Of a DNA stretch of 64,000 bases, positions 48,811-59,937 are shown piece after piece (positions within the stretch are counted from its first letter, which is position 1; each line of letters begins with the position of its first letter). The stretch comes from Rhodamnia argentea (Eukaryota > Streptophyta > Magnoliopsida > Myrtales > Myrtaceae), in assembly GCF_020921035.1 (NCBI RefSeq), contig NC_063152.1, positions 31,433,903-31,497,902 on the forward strand. The letters run 5' to 3'. The notes beneath the pieces were generated by a model, which ran no database searches, was not told the origin of the DNA, and worked only from the letters and a program-made list of their open reading frames with translations. Position numbers and translations under genes: made by a program.

Positions 48811-49233
48811 CTTTCCTCAGGGACTGAGCAGATAAGAGCATGGAAGTTAAGAGCAATTAGACAGCAATATGGAAAGTTAGACAGTAATATGGAAAGAATT
48901 TAGTGCATTTTAACCAGTAGTAGTTCACACAAACCAGATCTTCCCAGTTTCAATCCCCAAAGGAAATGGCTCCAATTATACAATCAAACTCTCTTCGAGT
49001 AAGCGAATAAAAGATTCTACATCGGAAACGAGTAAAAACGTACTCATTAGAATAACTCCAGCAATAGCTATTAAATTTAAACATAGAAAAACATCTGGAC
49101 ATACTACTGTGCAGATTGTGAGCTGGCTAACGGTGTTACAGAAGCAGGAAAGGTAATTATGCTTCCCGAAACTGCCAACCTCGAATAAAGGAAAATCCAA
49201 ATTTGTGGTTTTACAGGAATTGTCTTATTCATT
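48150..49233. other. Convergent spacer between the lectin receptor gene and HMGS
   Basis: It holds the 3' regions of the two convergent genes and a GA microsatellite at about 48768-48807. No further gene is supported. Confidence 0.5.
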
Positions 49234-52200
49234 TCAGTGACCAGCCAAACTTTTGTCACAACTACTGTCCTTGGTTTTCTTGGCGTAGAATCTCCTGTAC
49301 ATGGAGTCAACTTCAGTGAGATAGTATGTACCGGGAGATAGGAGACTACAGTCCTTGCTTGTCACGAAGTCCTTAGCCCCATATCTATGCTCCATAAGCT
49401 TCATGGTCTCGACAAATTTTTCAGGAGGGAACTGTAAGAAAGCACGTTATATCATTAGTCTATCGTCCACCTAATCTGTGGTAAGGTGACAGTTCACTCT
49501 AGTCTTCCTCATCGCAATTTTCATGATAAGATTTTCTTGTCCTGGGACTTTAGTAAATCGAATACTAATACCACTGGACACTCGGCAGTTGACACAAGCA
49601 ATACAGTCGAGCAAGCTGAAATTCACTAAAGCCCTAGGTGATCAGAGGCGGACATTTACAGAGATGTCTTAACTGCTGCTGTGTGTATATGCTTCCAAAT
49701 ACTGGGCTTAAGCACATTGAAGTAGCATGAGATTTCTCCCTTTAAAAATTATACGTATTAGGGGAGTATGAGAAGTACCTCATGCCTTGACTTCAACTTC
49801 TTCTCGACATCCATAACAGCTGCCATGTTAGAGAGGCTGAAGGGATTTTGGCCATCACGAAATCGCAGTGAGAACATTGTAGCAGCTAAACCACTTCCAT
49901 ATGAGAACAATATGACGCGTTTGCCTCCCTACATATATTGAATAACATAAACTTGAGATGCAAGATCCAGATGTTAGGTGCAAGAACCAATCAGTAAAAT
50001 ATGTCCAACTTTTACCAGTGTAGTATGCTTGTTGTGAATAAGAGAAGCGCATGCGGCATAGAGAGATGCAGTGTACATGTTGCCAACTTGTTTTGGTATC
50101 AAAGTGGTTGGTTGCACTTTTTCATCATATAAGGGCTTTGCAACTTGTTGGGATACCTAAAATGAGGGGGGAACACAACACCATGAGCCACAAGTTTCAT
50201 CCCTTTATTGTATTTAGATGTAGGCTTCAGAATAACCTTCTCGAGATCACGGCTTGAATAGCTTTCATCACCAGATAAGCTTGAAAAAGGTGCCAGCTTT
50301 TCTTTGGAAAGTTCATCTACAGAGCTGCCCATCAAATGGAAGTAAAATCAATCATCGAGTCAAAGTATATATGTTACCAAAGTTTTTAAAGCTGTAAAGT
50401 AGGAAGAACATAAAACCTGGCATTCCTCAAGTAGTCATTGAATACTAAACGAGCAAAGCTTTTCTGTACAAGCTGCAATGAGTAGTATGTACTAGATTTA
50501 GTGAAGTCGAAGTATACTGAAATAAGTAGTTGCTTGAGAGTTGAGATGAGCCAAAAATGGCACCTTGTTATAAGGAGAGTGGAAAACGAAGTAGGCAGCA
50601 TCAGATATTGAGAATTGTTTTGCTTCTAACTTCTCGAATCTATGGAAAGCCAAAGCGCAAGAATGTAGAAAGCATGTAAGATTCTTAAGCATGATAGGAA
50701 GGAAAAGGCATCTAGCATATCGGTAGCAACTTACTTGTGACAAAAATGTTTATAGCAGGAGTCAAGAGCCATCAAATAGCATGTTTGTGATAGCTTCCCA
50801 TCGACAACCTATGATACATTAAAGAAACAGGGTAAGCAGACATATATCGCAGAGTACTCAGGATTAATCGGAGCGCAATACTGTCGGAAGGATCCATCTA
50901 GTCTATACCACATATTACGTAGTGAAAAAAGCCAGTGCATTTATTTTTGTTGTCAGCAACCAAATAGATATCAGGTTTACATCAAGAGAGCTGCATTCAA
51001 CTTCATCAAACTAGGTCCACCATGACTTTGAGGTACTTGGTTTGACTTAAACATACTTGCTTAATGCAACCAATTCTGTTCCAGAAGGTTTCTGATAACA
51101 CGAGGTACGACATCTTGCTCTGCTGAATTAAACATCATAAAGGCTTCATTGCTCAAAAACCACTAGCATCACAAGCATTATCTTAACTATTTTTGGTCTT
51201 GGAGAAAAAGAATACTTCAAATTATTTCGCAATTGCAACAAGGGACTCAAATGTATCTGTTGATACCTGAACTAAAGAGAAAAGAAAAACATAAATAGTC
51301 ATCTTTCGCTTCCTCAACCCAAAATCTTCCTGACAGATTTATTGTTACCACTGATCCCTTTGAATAACAAACACTCTTCCTCCTCATCCTACAAAATGGT
51401 TATTATTCAACCATTTTTGCTAAAGAACATTACTGATACCCAAATTGAATTCCATAAGAAGCTAAAGTCAAAATAAATTAAAGATGAGAGATCGAGAAGA
51501 CTTCTCTTCAAATATTCTCTGAACTTTATAACTGTTCAAATTCTTTATTCAGAAAACTTTCAAGGTGCATTTTACCATCTTCAAAAGTTCGAATTTATCA
51601 AGCTGAATATGGCAGAAATAGCACCAAAAGAAAATCCCGCCATTCAATTTGTTGCAATACTCTTGGTGACTTCTATCGACTATCCATTCAACAATTATCT
51701 GCAATACTTGCTGTAAAGACCTTATTTACAGCCGCACATTTAGATGCAGAAAGGCATTTAAGACAAGTATTGAATCCAGGGAAACATTATTTGACCAATC
51801 AAGAATGTAATGTACAAGAACAGTTACCGGATATTCACTCGCAAGATTGGGCTTGTAAAAGTCATAGGCATGAGACATGTGACTCCCCCTAAATTTGCTT
51901 TCAAAAACAACTGGTGCATCAGGACCTATGAGCATTGCAATGGCAGCTGCTCCTCCTGTAGGACGAGCCGGTCCTTCAGCATATACCTGATAAAGGAAAT
52001 CTCCCGCAATAAATCAACACAATGGCTACTCCAGCAATAAACTATACATGATACGATCTAAGACACTATTAAAGACCATCTCAGTTGCAGCCGAAAAGGT
52101 AATTTCAAACTGATATTCCTCACCTTTGTCGACCACAAAAAACAAAGGGAAAAAAGCAAATTGACAAATTATATGGGGAATGGATTTACAAAGATATCCA

Positions 52201-53594
52201 TTCAGCATAAGAAGCTATGAAGATAGACAGATATACATACAGATGTAGGCTCGCACAAACATATATGTATGCGCTTAGGCAAGGAAGTAGAGATAACTAG
52301 AGGTAACAGTGAAATACTAATTTAGAATCCATACCGCACTATCAGTGCATACAACTAGCCCATTGCGTCCATCCCATGAACTACTCTCCACCCAGTTGAC
52401 ACAGTTGAACAAAGCTGCAGTTCCCCCATAGCATGCATTAGTTGAATCAACACCTTCGATATCAGTATTTCCACTTGCCTGTTCGTTTTAAAAACAAAAA
52501 TTAATCAAAGCAATCATTTCTATAGAGGCAATTCTGTAGAATAGCCACACACACAAAAAAAAAAAAATCCCCTACAAATATGCATCAGTTTCTTGGCAAC
52601 AACACTAATGCACCACTTGCCACAAGAATTACTAGACTCCAAGATACGTGGAAGTATACCTCAAAGATTGGCATGAGGAAGGTTTTGATGGACTTGCTCT
52701 TATCAATGACAGTCTCACTGCCTACCTCCAGACGACCGATTTGTTTTGGATCAATTCCATATTTCTCCAAAAGGGTAGTCACAGCTGTCAAACTGAAAAT
52801 TCAAGACTTAAAGTCAGGACAGAACTCCCTTTGCTGAAGTATATTGTCATGTCCGCATAGGCAAATCAGTTTCAAACTTAACATGTCATACGAGAGGCAA
52901 AAGGTGGTGATGATTTCACAGATAGCCCGAGATCATGAGATCCAAACCTCATTGAGACGACGTCTTCGACCTCTGTACAAAAGGCCAGGCAGCCCTGTCC
53001 TAGCCCAATAGTGTATTTCCCTTTACTCACGCCATCGTGAGCCTCCAGGGCTTCCTGTCCATGCAGAAATGAGAAACTGAGTTACTACAGATGGAAATGG
53101 CAGATGTTATGGAATGATACCCGTGTAAATTCACATTCACAACCACAGAACAATATCCAAGCACGACATCTCCACAGTGTGGAGAATCTACCAGCCGTCT
53201 GTCTCGAATTAAATTCAAAAGGGGAAACTCGGAACGGTGTAGATATCATCGAGCTCCATCAGTGAATGGGATCAATGCTCGTCAAAACCAGCCACTTAGA
53301 TCCTCATGTACTACAGACATTTCCCATTGCATAACGAACTCTGCGCGACCAAACACAAACACCCAAAAAAAAAAAAAAGAAAAAAAGGCGAACAGGAAAC
53401 TGGCCGAGTAAACAATCCAGCTCGTCGCAGCTCTGAAAGATTTTCCCTTCGTTTTCTCGTGCATTGACGATGATACCGCCACAATCGACTCGCGATGAAA
53501 ATCCGAGGAAGAGAGAGCGGGAGAAACGCACCTGCTGCACGCAAGTAGGAGGGAAGTAAATCTCCATGGCCAGAATCCCCACATCCTTCGCCAT
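49234..53594 (-). CDS. HMGS: Hydroxymethylglutaryl-CoA synthase (cytosolic mevalonate pathway)
   Basis: Condenses acetyl-CoA with acetoacetyl-CoA to HMG-CoA (EC 2.3.3.10). Twelve minus-strand exons: 53532-53594, 52948-53054, 52660-52792, 52335-52478, 51828-51986, 50735-50808, 50564-50639, 50417-50472, 50239-50326, 50016-50156, 49779-49928, 49234-49431. Together they give 462 residues, the normal plant length. The start [16 protein letters not shown] is diagnostic. Active-site residues fall at the numbers reported for Brassica juncea HMGS1: C117 (TNACYGG), H188 (HMSHAYDF), H247 (FHSPYNK) and S359 (SYGSG). No targeting peptide is seen. All exons are intact. The 5' region holds GA tracts at 53735-53755 and 53827-53847. 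A double G-box lies near 54272-54288 (GCACGTGACACGTGGC), so ABA or light control is possible. Confidence 0.97.
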
Positions 53595-53734
53595 TTCCGT
53601 GCTCAAAACGCGAAGAAGCTCGAGCGCAAACGATGAGCGACGGGAACAGACGATAATGAACCTCGCTCTTTCTCCTCCAACCTCGAACGTAACTCCTGAA
53701 CAGGGGAGGAGAGAGAAGCCAGGGAAGTGGCACG

Positions 53735-53847
53735 GAGAGAGAGAGAGAGAGAGATCGAGCAAGTGACTGGCGAGGCTCAAATATAGGCGCTTGGCTTATT
53801 TATACACATCGACCCGCCATTGCAGAGAGAGAGAGAGAGAGAGAATC
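53735..53847 (-). repeat. Two (GA)n tracts in the HMGS leader/promoter
   Basis: GA runs at about 53735-53755 and 53823-53847 lie 140-250 bp before the HMGS ATG. Confidence 0.85.
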
Positions 53848-53849
53848 GA

Positions 53850-55114
53850 CTGGTGAACTTGCCATATGTGATGTGAGGAGGAAGAGGCAGGGGGTCCGGC
53901 GTATATTGACCTCCGCATTGGGCTTATTTACGCTGGATGCCATCGCTCGATGGTGAGCAGAAGGGATCGATTTAATTAAGAACAAATGCCATCGCCTGTG
54001 TTTTTTTCATATTTTTATTTCCCTTTCCTCAGGCAAAGAAATGGCACGTGTGTTCATAGAGATCGTTGTTTCCTTCCTCCCTCTTCCGAATCCCACACGT
54101 GCAAAAAGTGAAGTGCCAAAAGACAACACTCGGAACCAGACCATGACAATACACCCGATCCATAATGTCCAAACATGGAATGTCCGACAAGCTCATCGAT
54201 CATGTAAGTACTAAGTCGAGCTGTAACGTGCCCATCGATGATGAATTTTCAGGAGGTAAATTTCCCGTGAAGCACGTGACACGTGGCGGCGATCAATTAA
54301 CTCGAAGCTTGCACCGAAATTAAAGACCATGCCACCGTCGCTAAGAAATCGGCATTGGTTTCACTTCGTTACCTAAAGCAGCGGGCAAGTCGAAAACAGT
54401 CAGAGATAAAAGATCAAAATGCATAGCGGGACGATCCATTTAATATCGCTAGAAGAATCGATGACAAACACGAACAACAAGCCAAATCATCTCTCTGTCT
54501 CTCGGCAATTGTATGCAGCGGCGTCAAATTGAACAATTTAATTGCCCAAGATCATTCGATCGGACTTTACTTATTAATCAATGCGCCTACAAGCCTAAGA
54601 CATTTGATCTATAGAGCCGTATGCCTATTCACAATCCGTATATCATTAGGGTCGTATGCCTATTCACAATCCAACATTTTAAAAAGATTGGCGATGGCAT
54701 GAGTTTAGTCAATAAAAGGCACCCGGAACATTACGCAGGCTAAACTAGACTACGTTCTTCACAAGAAATAATAAATCAATAAATATCGCATATATGTATA
54801 TATTATCTAAGGAATATACATAAGCACAATGCTTTTGACTTTCCTCCGCTGACATTTCATGTATCTTAACCTAATAAGTTTATAAATACATAATTACCTC
54901 CAAAGAGACGCTACAACTGTGGCGTTAAGATATGTGTTTAACCAACCGTGATTAAGCAATTACGATTTTGAAGATGATCACGCATGGACCGTCACCTAAC
55001 ACACCCATCACAGTTGAGATTAAACATCCACGTAAGTGAGATTCGTGGATTCGTGGTCCCTTGATCAAGACAAGTAATTCAAACACACGATTGGTCCCAC
55101 TTGCAAGTTGGTAG
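53850..55114. other. HMGS upstream spacer
   Basis: No second gene seen. A 22-bp direct repeat, 'cgtatgcctattcacaatcc', occurs at about 54618 and 54654. Confidence 0.45.
54272..54288. promoter_or_regulatory. Overlapping double G-box/ABRE upstream of HMGS
   Basis: GCACGTGACACGTGGC contains two CACGTG cores one base-group apart, about 680 bp before the HMGS ATG. Confidence 0.45.
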
Positions 55115-55575
55115 AGAAAAAGCACTAAAAAATTCTTAACCAGATGTATTGATACCAATTCAGTCATAGACATTTTAATTTGACCAATTTAACTCTCACT
55201 AGCTGTTGTCGAGGGTCGTGGCTCTCACCCAGGCCGTCATCGTCCTTGGGACGACGAGGGCCTTCACAGCCCCATCGGCTGCGGGCGAGGCGGCCCTCTC
55301 TGGCCAAAACGAATTGAAAGGGGAAAAATAAAGGAAAATATAATAAAAAATTCAAACTTCTTAAAAATTGTAAAATATACATAAATACATGTTAGCGTCG
55401 ACTATGCCACATAGGATGACCAGCATCTACATTAGCGATTTCCGACTAAAATTTATCGGATTGACTGAATTTGCATAAATGCAAAAAGTTTATCACTAAA
55501 TTAGTTTAAATTGAAAGGTTTGGAACCGAATTGGTACTAATGCAATAAGTCTATGACTTTTTTTTTTATACTTTA
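55115..55575. repeat. Fold-back repeat, family 1 copy g
   Basis: The left end 'gataccaattcagtcataga' mirrors the right 'gaattggtactaatgcaa'. A GC-rich centre lies at 55200-55310 and an inverted 'gactatgccacataggatg' to its right. Confidence 0.8.
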
Positions 55576-56024
55576 TCCCAAATTGGTAAGATGGCTAGGC
55601 TCTTAATCTTTCTTAAAGCCTAATTCACGAAAAAACGATTCGTTGCGTATCATTCAACCCCACATGGTTGTCTATTGATTAATAACCGAACAACAAAGAT
55701 TTGAATTCCTCTTTATTTAGTAGATAACATGGAGATATTTGCTAAAGTACGATATTCGGCAAATCTCTATCAATATGCTAAAGCACGATGTTCTTTTTTA
55801 GTGTTCATAAGTAAGAAGGATGTTTTTTGGGTCACTTTTGACTTTTCGGTTTTGCGTGAATTGATTGCTTTAAGAATTAGACATCCAACCTTGTAAGTTT
55901 CCATTGACCCTCCTCTACAAGCAATGTACGATGATGCCCAAATTCGAAGATATGATAAATTGCAAGCCCGCCACATATCGTGACCACAACTAGACCTTCG
56001 CTTTTGTCACACAGCAGAAAAAAT

Positions 56025-56710
56025 TGAGACAAGTACAAAAAAAAGTCCTTATATTTTTGCACTTTTATCAATTCAATCTTAAGTCTTAAGTTTTGTAAGT
56101 TTACCAATTCAATCATAAACATTTTCACCTTTTACCAATTTCATACTATTGACCGGAAACCGCTGACGTGGACACTAGCCATCCTACGTGATATCGCCGA
56201 CGCCGATATGGATATTTTTTTAAAATAAATTTTAAATATTTTTTCATATATATTTTTTTTTCCTTTTTTCTGTTTCTCTTTTCCTTTTTTTTTCCCTTCT
56301 CCGTCCCCCGGCCTCAACCTCCGCTAGCCTCGGGCGAGGGCCGAGGCCTCGTTGCCTAGGTGAGGGCGACCCATGCTCGGGGAGGGCCCTCGCCCGAGGC
56401 CGGTGGAGGTTGAGGCCAAGGGACGGAGTAGGAAAAAAAAAGAAAAAAGGAAAAGGAAAAGAGAAAAAATAAACAAAAAATAAGTAAAAATATTCGAAAA
56501 TATTGAAATATTTATTTTAAAAATATCCACGTCGGCACGAGTGATACCACGTAAGATGACCAACGTTCACGTCGGCGATTTTCTGCTAATAAGACTGAAT
56601 TGGCAAAAGATGAAAATGTTTATGACTGAATCAGCAACTTAAAAAATTTATGACTAAATTGACAAAAGTATAAAAATTTTGCGACTTTTTTTGACAATTT
56701 TCCCACAAAA
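56025..56710. repeat. Fold-back repeat, family 1 copy h
   Basis: The arms include 'tcaattcaatcttaag' and 'gactgaattggcaaaag'. The centre (about 56300-56430) is a strong GC-rich palindrome around 'ggcctcgggcgagggcc' and 'ggccctcgcccgaggccgg'. Confidence 0.85.
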
Positions 56711-57516
56711 AAATTGACCTAGTGTTCCAAAATTATCAAATCACATGGTATTCTAACAATATTACAAGTATAGCAAATAAAGGATTTCAAGTATAGCCTA
56801 TTTTATTACATACTAAATCTCACTTAAGCAAAAATTCATTTAGTATAAAAATACTTATGTATTTTTTTTAGCATATGTGTCGTAAAAAAAGTTGAAACAT
56901 GCTAATAAGCTATACTTTAAATATACACGTTATTTGCAAATATGTTATGGCCGATGAAAGCATAACTCATTGTATTCGAGTAGTTTCATTCATTTTATTT
57001 AGAGTAATTTCATTCATTAACTAACATAACACAATTTATTAAAGTTGTTTCTTTTAACTATGAGGGAAAAAAAAACAACACGAGTTATTTTAATAACACA
57101 AAAATTAGCATTTTATCTAAAAGCTAAAGTATAATATTTAAACTAAAAACAAGATTAAATTAAGACTTATTAAAAACATAGAGCATTTTTATTTTACTCA
57201 GTTTTATTTTCTACTTTATGAATACACTAATTTCAAATATAGCTTCCATCATTATAGGTTTAAAATCACTTCTTCTTTTTTCCCATTCCTCTTCTGTGTC
57301 CCGTAAAAACACGACATTAAACATGCTTGCGCAAAGCGATGGCTAAGCAGCAATTTTAGAGAACCTCGAATTTGAGACCACAACCGCTAGCTTTTATGTC
57401 AACGAACGTTATGCATACGGGACCGAATTATTCATACATACCTCGAGAGATTGATTAAACCAAGATTGGCCCCGCCAACTATTCTAAAAGTTTGGTTTAC
57501 TATTTAATTATCCTAT
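56710..57516. other. AT-rich spacer left of the retrotransposon
   Basis: No gene, RNA or repeat recognised. Confidence 0.4.
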
Positions 57517-58131
57517 TATCACGGCCCAAGAGTTTGTTCAACCGAAGTGGGCCGTGACATGATGCGCGAGTTAGTCCACGAGCTGAACAGAATGATGTTG
57601 GGCGGCCCGGGCCGACCCAACGGCCCAAATCGACTTAACCCGCTCGAGCATGGCCCAAGCGAGCCGGGTAGGCGAACGGACGCGACTCTTGAGCTGGGGC
57701 GTCCAGATTCATTCGCGAGCCGGGCGTGCACGAGTCGCGAGTCATACAATCATGAGGCGGGCATCGTGCGGAGCGAGTCAGACACGAGCGCTCATGATGC
57801 ACGCATCGAGCAGAGTGAGTCGGACTCGAGCGGACAAGTAGAACAAGACAAACTTGGGTAGACCATGAGTCACCCGCGAGCCGTGCCTTTGTATGTATAA
57901 ATAGGGGCTCGCCCCTCACTTGTAAATCACCCGAGAATCAATACAACTCAGTATTCCCCCCACTCTCTCTCGGTTGTGTGATCCTTGTGCGAGTGTATTC
58001 AAATTGTGTTCGGTTCGGTTCGGATTACCCGACCCTCGAGCGAGTGTGAGTGTGTGTGTTGGCCGACTTGGGATCTATTCCTAAGGCCGCACGGATCGTG
58101 GGAACGCTAGATAAATTCTCGGTCCGTGACA
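57517..58131 (+). repeat. 5' LTR
   Basis: It begins TATCACGG and ends CCGTGACA; the usual TG start is TA here and in the 3' LTR. TATAAATA at 57896-57903 is the likely promoter. A 10-bp inverted repeat, TCACGGCCCA/TGGGCCGTGA, sits at 57519-57557. Confidence 0.93.
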
Positions 58132-58133
58132 AG

Positions 58134-58147
58134 TGGTATCGGAGCGG
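58134..58147 (+). other. Primer binding site
   Basis: TGGTATCGGAGCGG begins two bases after the 5' LTR. It differs by one base from the TGGTATCAGAGC usually complementary to plant initiator tRNA-Met. Confidence 0.75.
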
Positions 58148-58200
58148 AGTTCGATCCCTGTTCGGTTCGTTCTCAAGTGGAAGTTCGTCCCTCGGAAGCA

Positions 58201-59235
58201 ATGGCGAAAGGTGGCGACAAGGTGGTTGATGCGGTGACCGACTGTGATGTCCGGACCGACGATGAGCGTGCTGGACGGTTCGCCGATCAGCCCCATGAAC
58301 AGCAAATGGTTACCGGGTCCAAGAAGGATCGTGGGAGTTCACGGGATCCGTTGCGCGATGTGGAAATCCGAGTGGGCAAGGTGGAGTTGTTTGCTGCGGA
58401 GTCGCAAGACTCGGTCGTGGAGCCGACCAATGACCTGAAGGAGCTCGTGGCTGGGAAGGAAGAGCTGCTCGCCTTGGTGCGGGAGCTTCGGGCCAGCACG
58501 GGCGCTCTCCGGGGGCAAGTCGGGGGTGCTCTCAACGACTCGGAGGATCTCTTGAAGAAGAACGAGTCCTTGGAGGCCGTGGTGGCGGCTGTTCGTGCGG
58601 AGCTTACGAAGCTGCAAGCCGAGTCGACCGAGCTACGTGCTGAGTCGACCGAGCTTAAAGCCAAGGTGGCTGCTCTCGAAGGCGGGCGTGTGGACGGGAT
58701 TGCTCCCACACCGCCAAGGGTGGACGTCCCTCAACCCAAAGAGTTCAAGGGATCAAGGACGGCTAAAGATGTGGATAACTTCCTTTGGTACTTGAATCAA
58801 TATTTCGAGGCCAATGGGATTCGCGACGAAGGTGTGCAAGTGAACACCGCTGCGATGTACACGGGCGAAAATGCGCTGCTATGGTGGCGTACCGGGATCA
58901 ACGATAGGGCTGCTGGACCTGTCCATACATGGGATGCCTTCACCGGGGAGTTTCGGAAACAGTTCTTCCCCGCCTATGCGGAGGAAGAGGCCCGAGGCGA
59001 GCTGCGACGCCCGGAGCAAAGGGGAACGGTTCGAGAATACGTGAGGAAGTTTTCAGAGCTGAAGCTTCAAATCCCCTCGATGAACGACACGGAGGCCTAC
59101 TACCGGTTCACCGGTGGCCTTAAACCGTGGGCAAAGAATGAGCTGAAACGGCGTAACGCGAAGGATCTAGCTTCGGCGTTGGCGGTGGCCGAGTCACTCG
59201 AAGAGTTCAAAGCCTCGAAAAAGAAGGACGTTTGA
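58201..59235 (+). pseudogene. gag: gag segment of the retrotransposon (capsid), ends at TGA
   Basis: Starts MAKGGDKVVDAVTD. The first ~170 residues are charged and coiled-coil-like, with a repeated LRAESTEL unit. The retrotransposon gag domain follows (FLWYLNQYFEANGI, ALLWWRTGIND, WDAFTGEFRKQFFP). The stop at 59233-59235 falls just before the nucleic-acid-binding part, which continues in the same frame after it. Either this is a mutation or the family uses readthrough. Confidence 0.85.
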
Positions 59236-59934
59236 CCCGGTGGCGGCAAAGGAACTAGTGGGGGAGATCGCAACAAGCATCCCCGCCACACCGGTGGGAA
59301 ACACCCGACGACTCACCCTCGGAATGATGCGGGACCAAGCTATGGCGGACAAAAGGTAGGGGCGCCTATATCTTACAAGTGCTATTTTTGCCGGGGTCCC
59401 CACAAAGTTCGAGACTATCCCAAGGCTCAAAAGATCTCGGCTGCCATAAAGGCCGATGAAGAGGAAAAGGAAACCGCGAAGGTGGGAGCGTTGAGGATCA
59501 TCAACGCCATCCAGTCAAAAAAGGCGAACAAGTCCAAGGGGATGATGTTCACGGACGTGACGATTGCGGGTACCACGATGAGCGCCCTTGTCGACACCGG
59601 TGCCTCCGATCTCTTCATATCGGAGGAGGCCGCGAAGAAACTCGGGTTGCAAGTCGAGAAACGAAACGGGTGGGTGAAGACGGTCAACTCGGAGAGAGTC
59701 CCTACTCTCGGCTCGGTTCGAGATGTGGAGATTGCTGTGGGACAGTGGAAGGGCAAAGAAACCATCGATGTAGTTCCTCTTGATGACTACGACTTCATCA
59801 TCGGGCTAGGATTCATAGATCGGGTGAACGGCTTGGTCATCCCCTCCATGAGCTGCCTATGCATCCCGGATCCCGGAGCTCGGTGCGTGGTTCCGTTGGA
59901 TCGTGAGCCGGGACGGAATCGGAAGATAATCTAG
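59236..59934 (+). pseudogene. Zinc-knuckle and protease segment
   Basis: Same frame as gag. The zinc knuckle at about 59380-59420 reads CYFCRGPHKVRDY. The final Cys of CCHC is Tyr, so zinc binding should be damaged. The aspartic protease has the active-site LVDTGASDLFIS (about 59588-59625) and a later IIGLGFID. The segment ends at TAG 59932-59934, again without a change of frame. Confidence 0.85.
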
Positions 59935-59937
59935 GCC

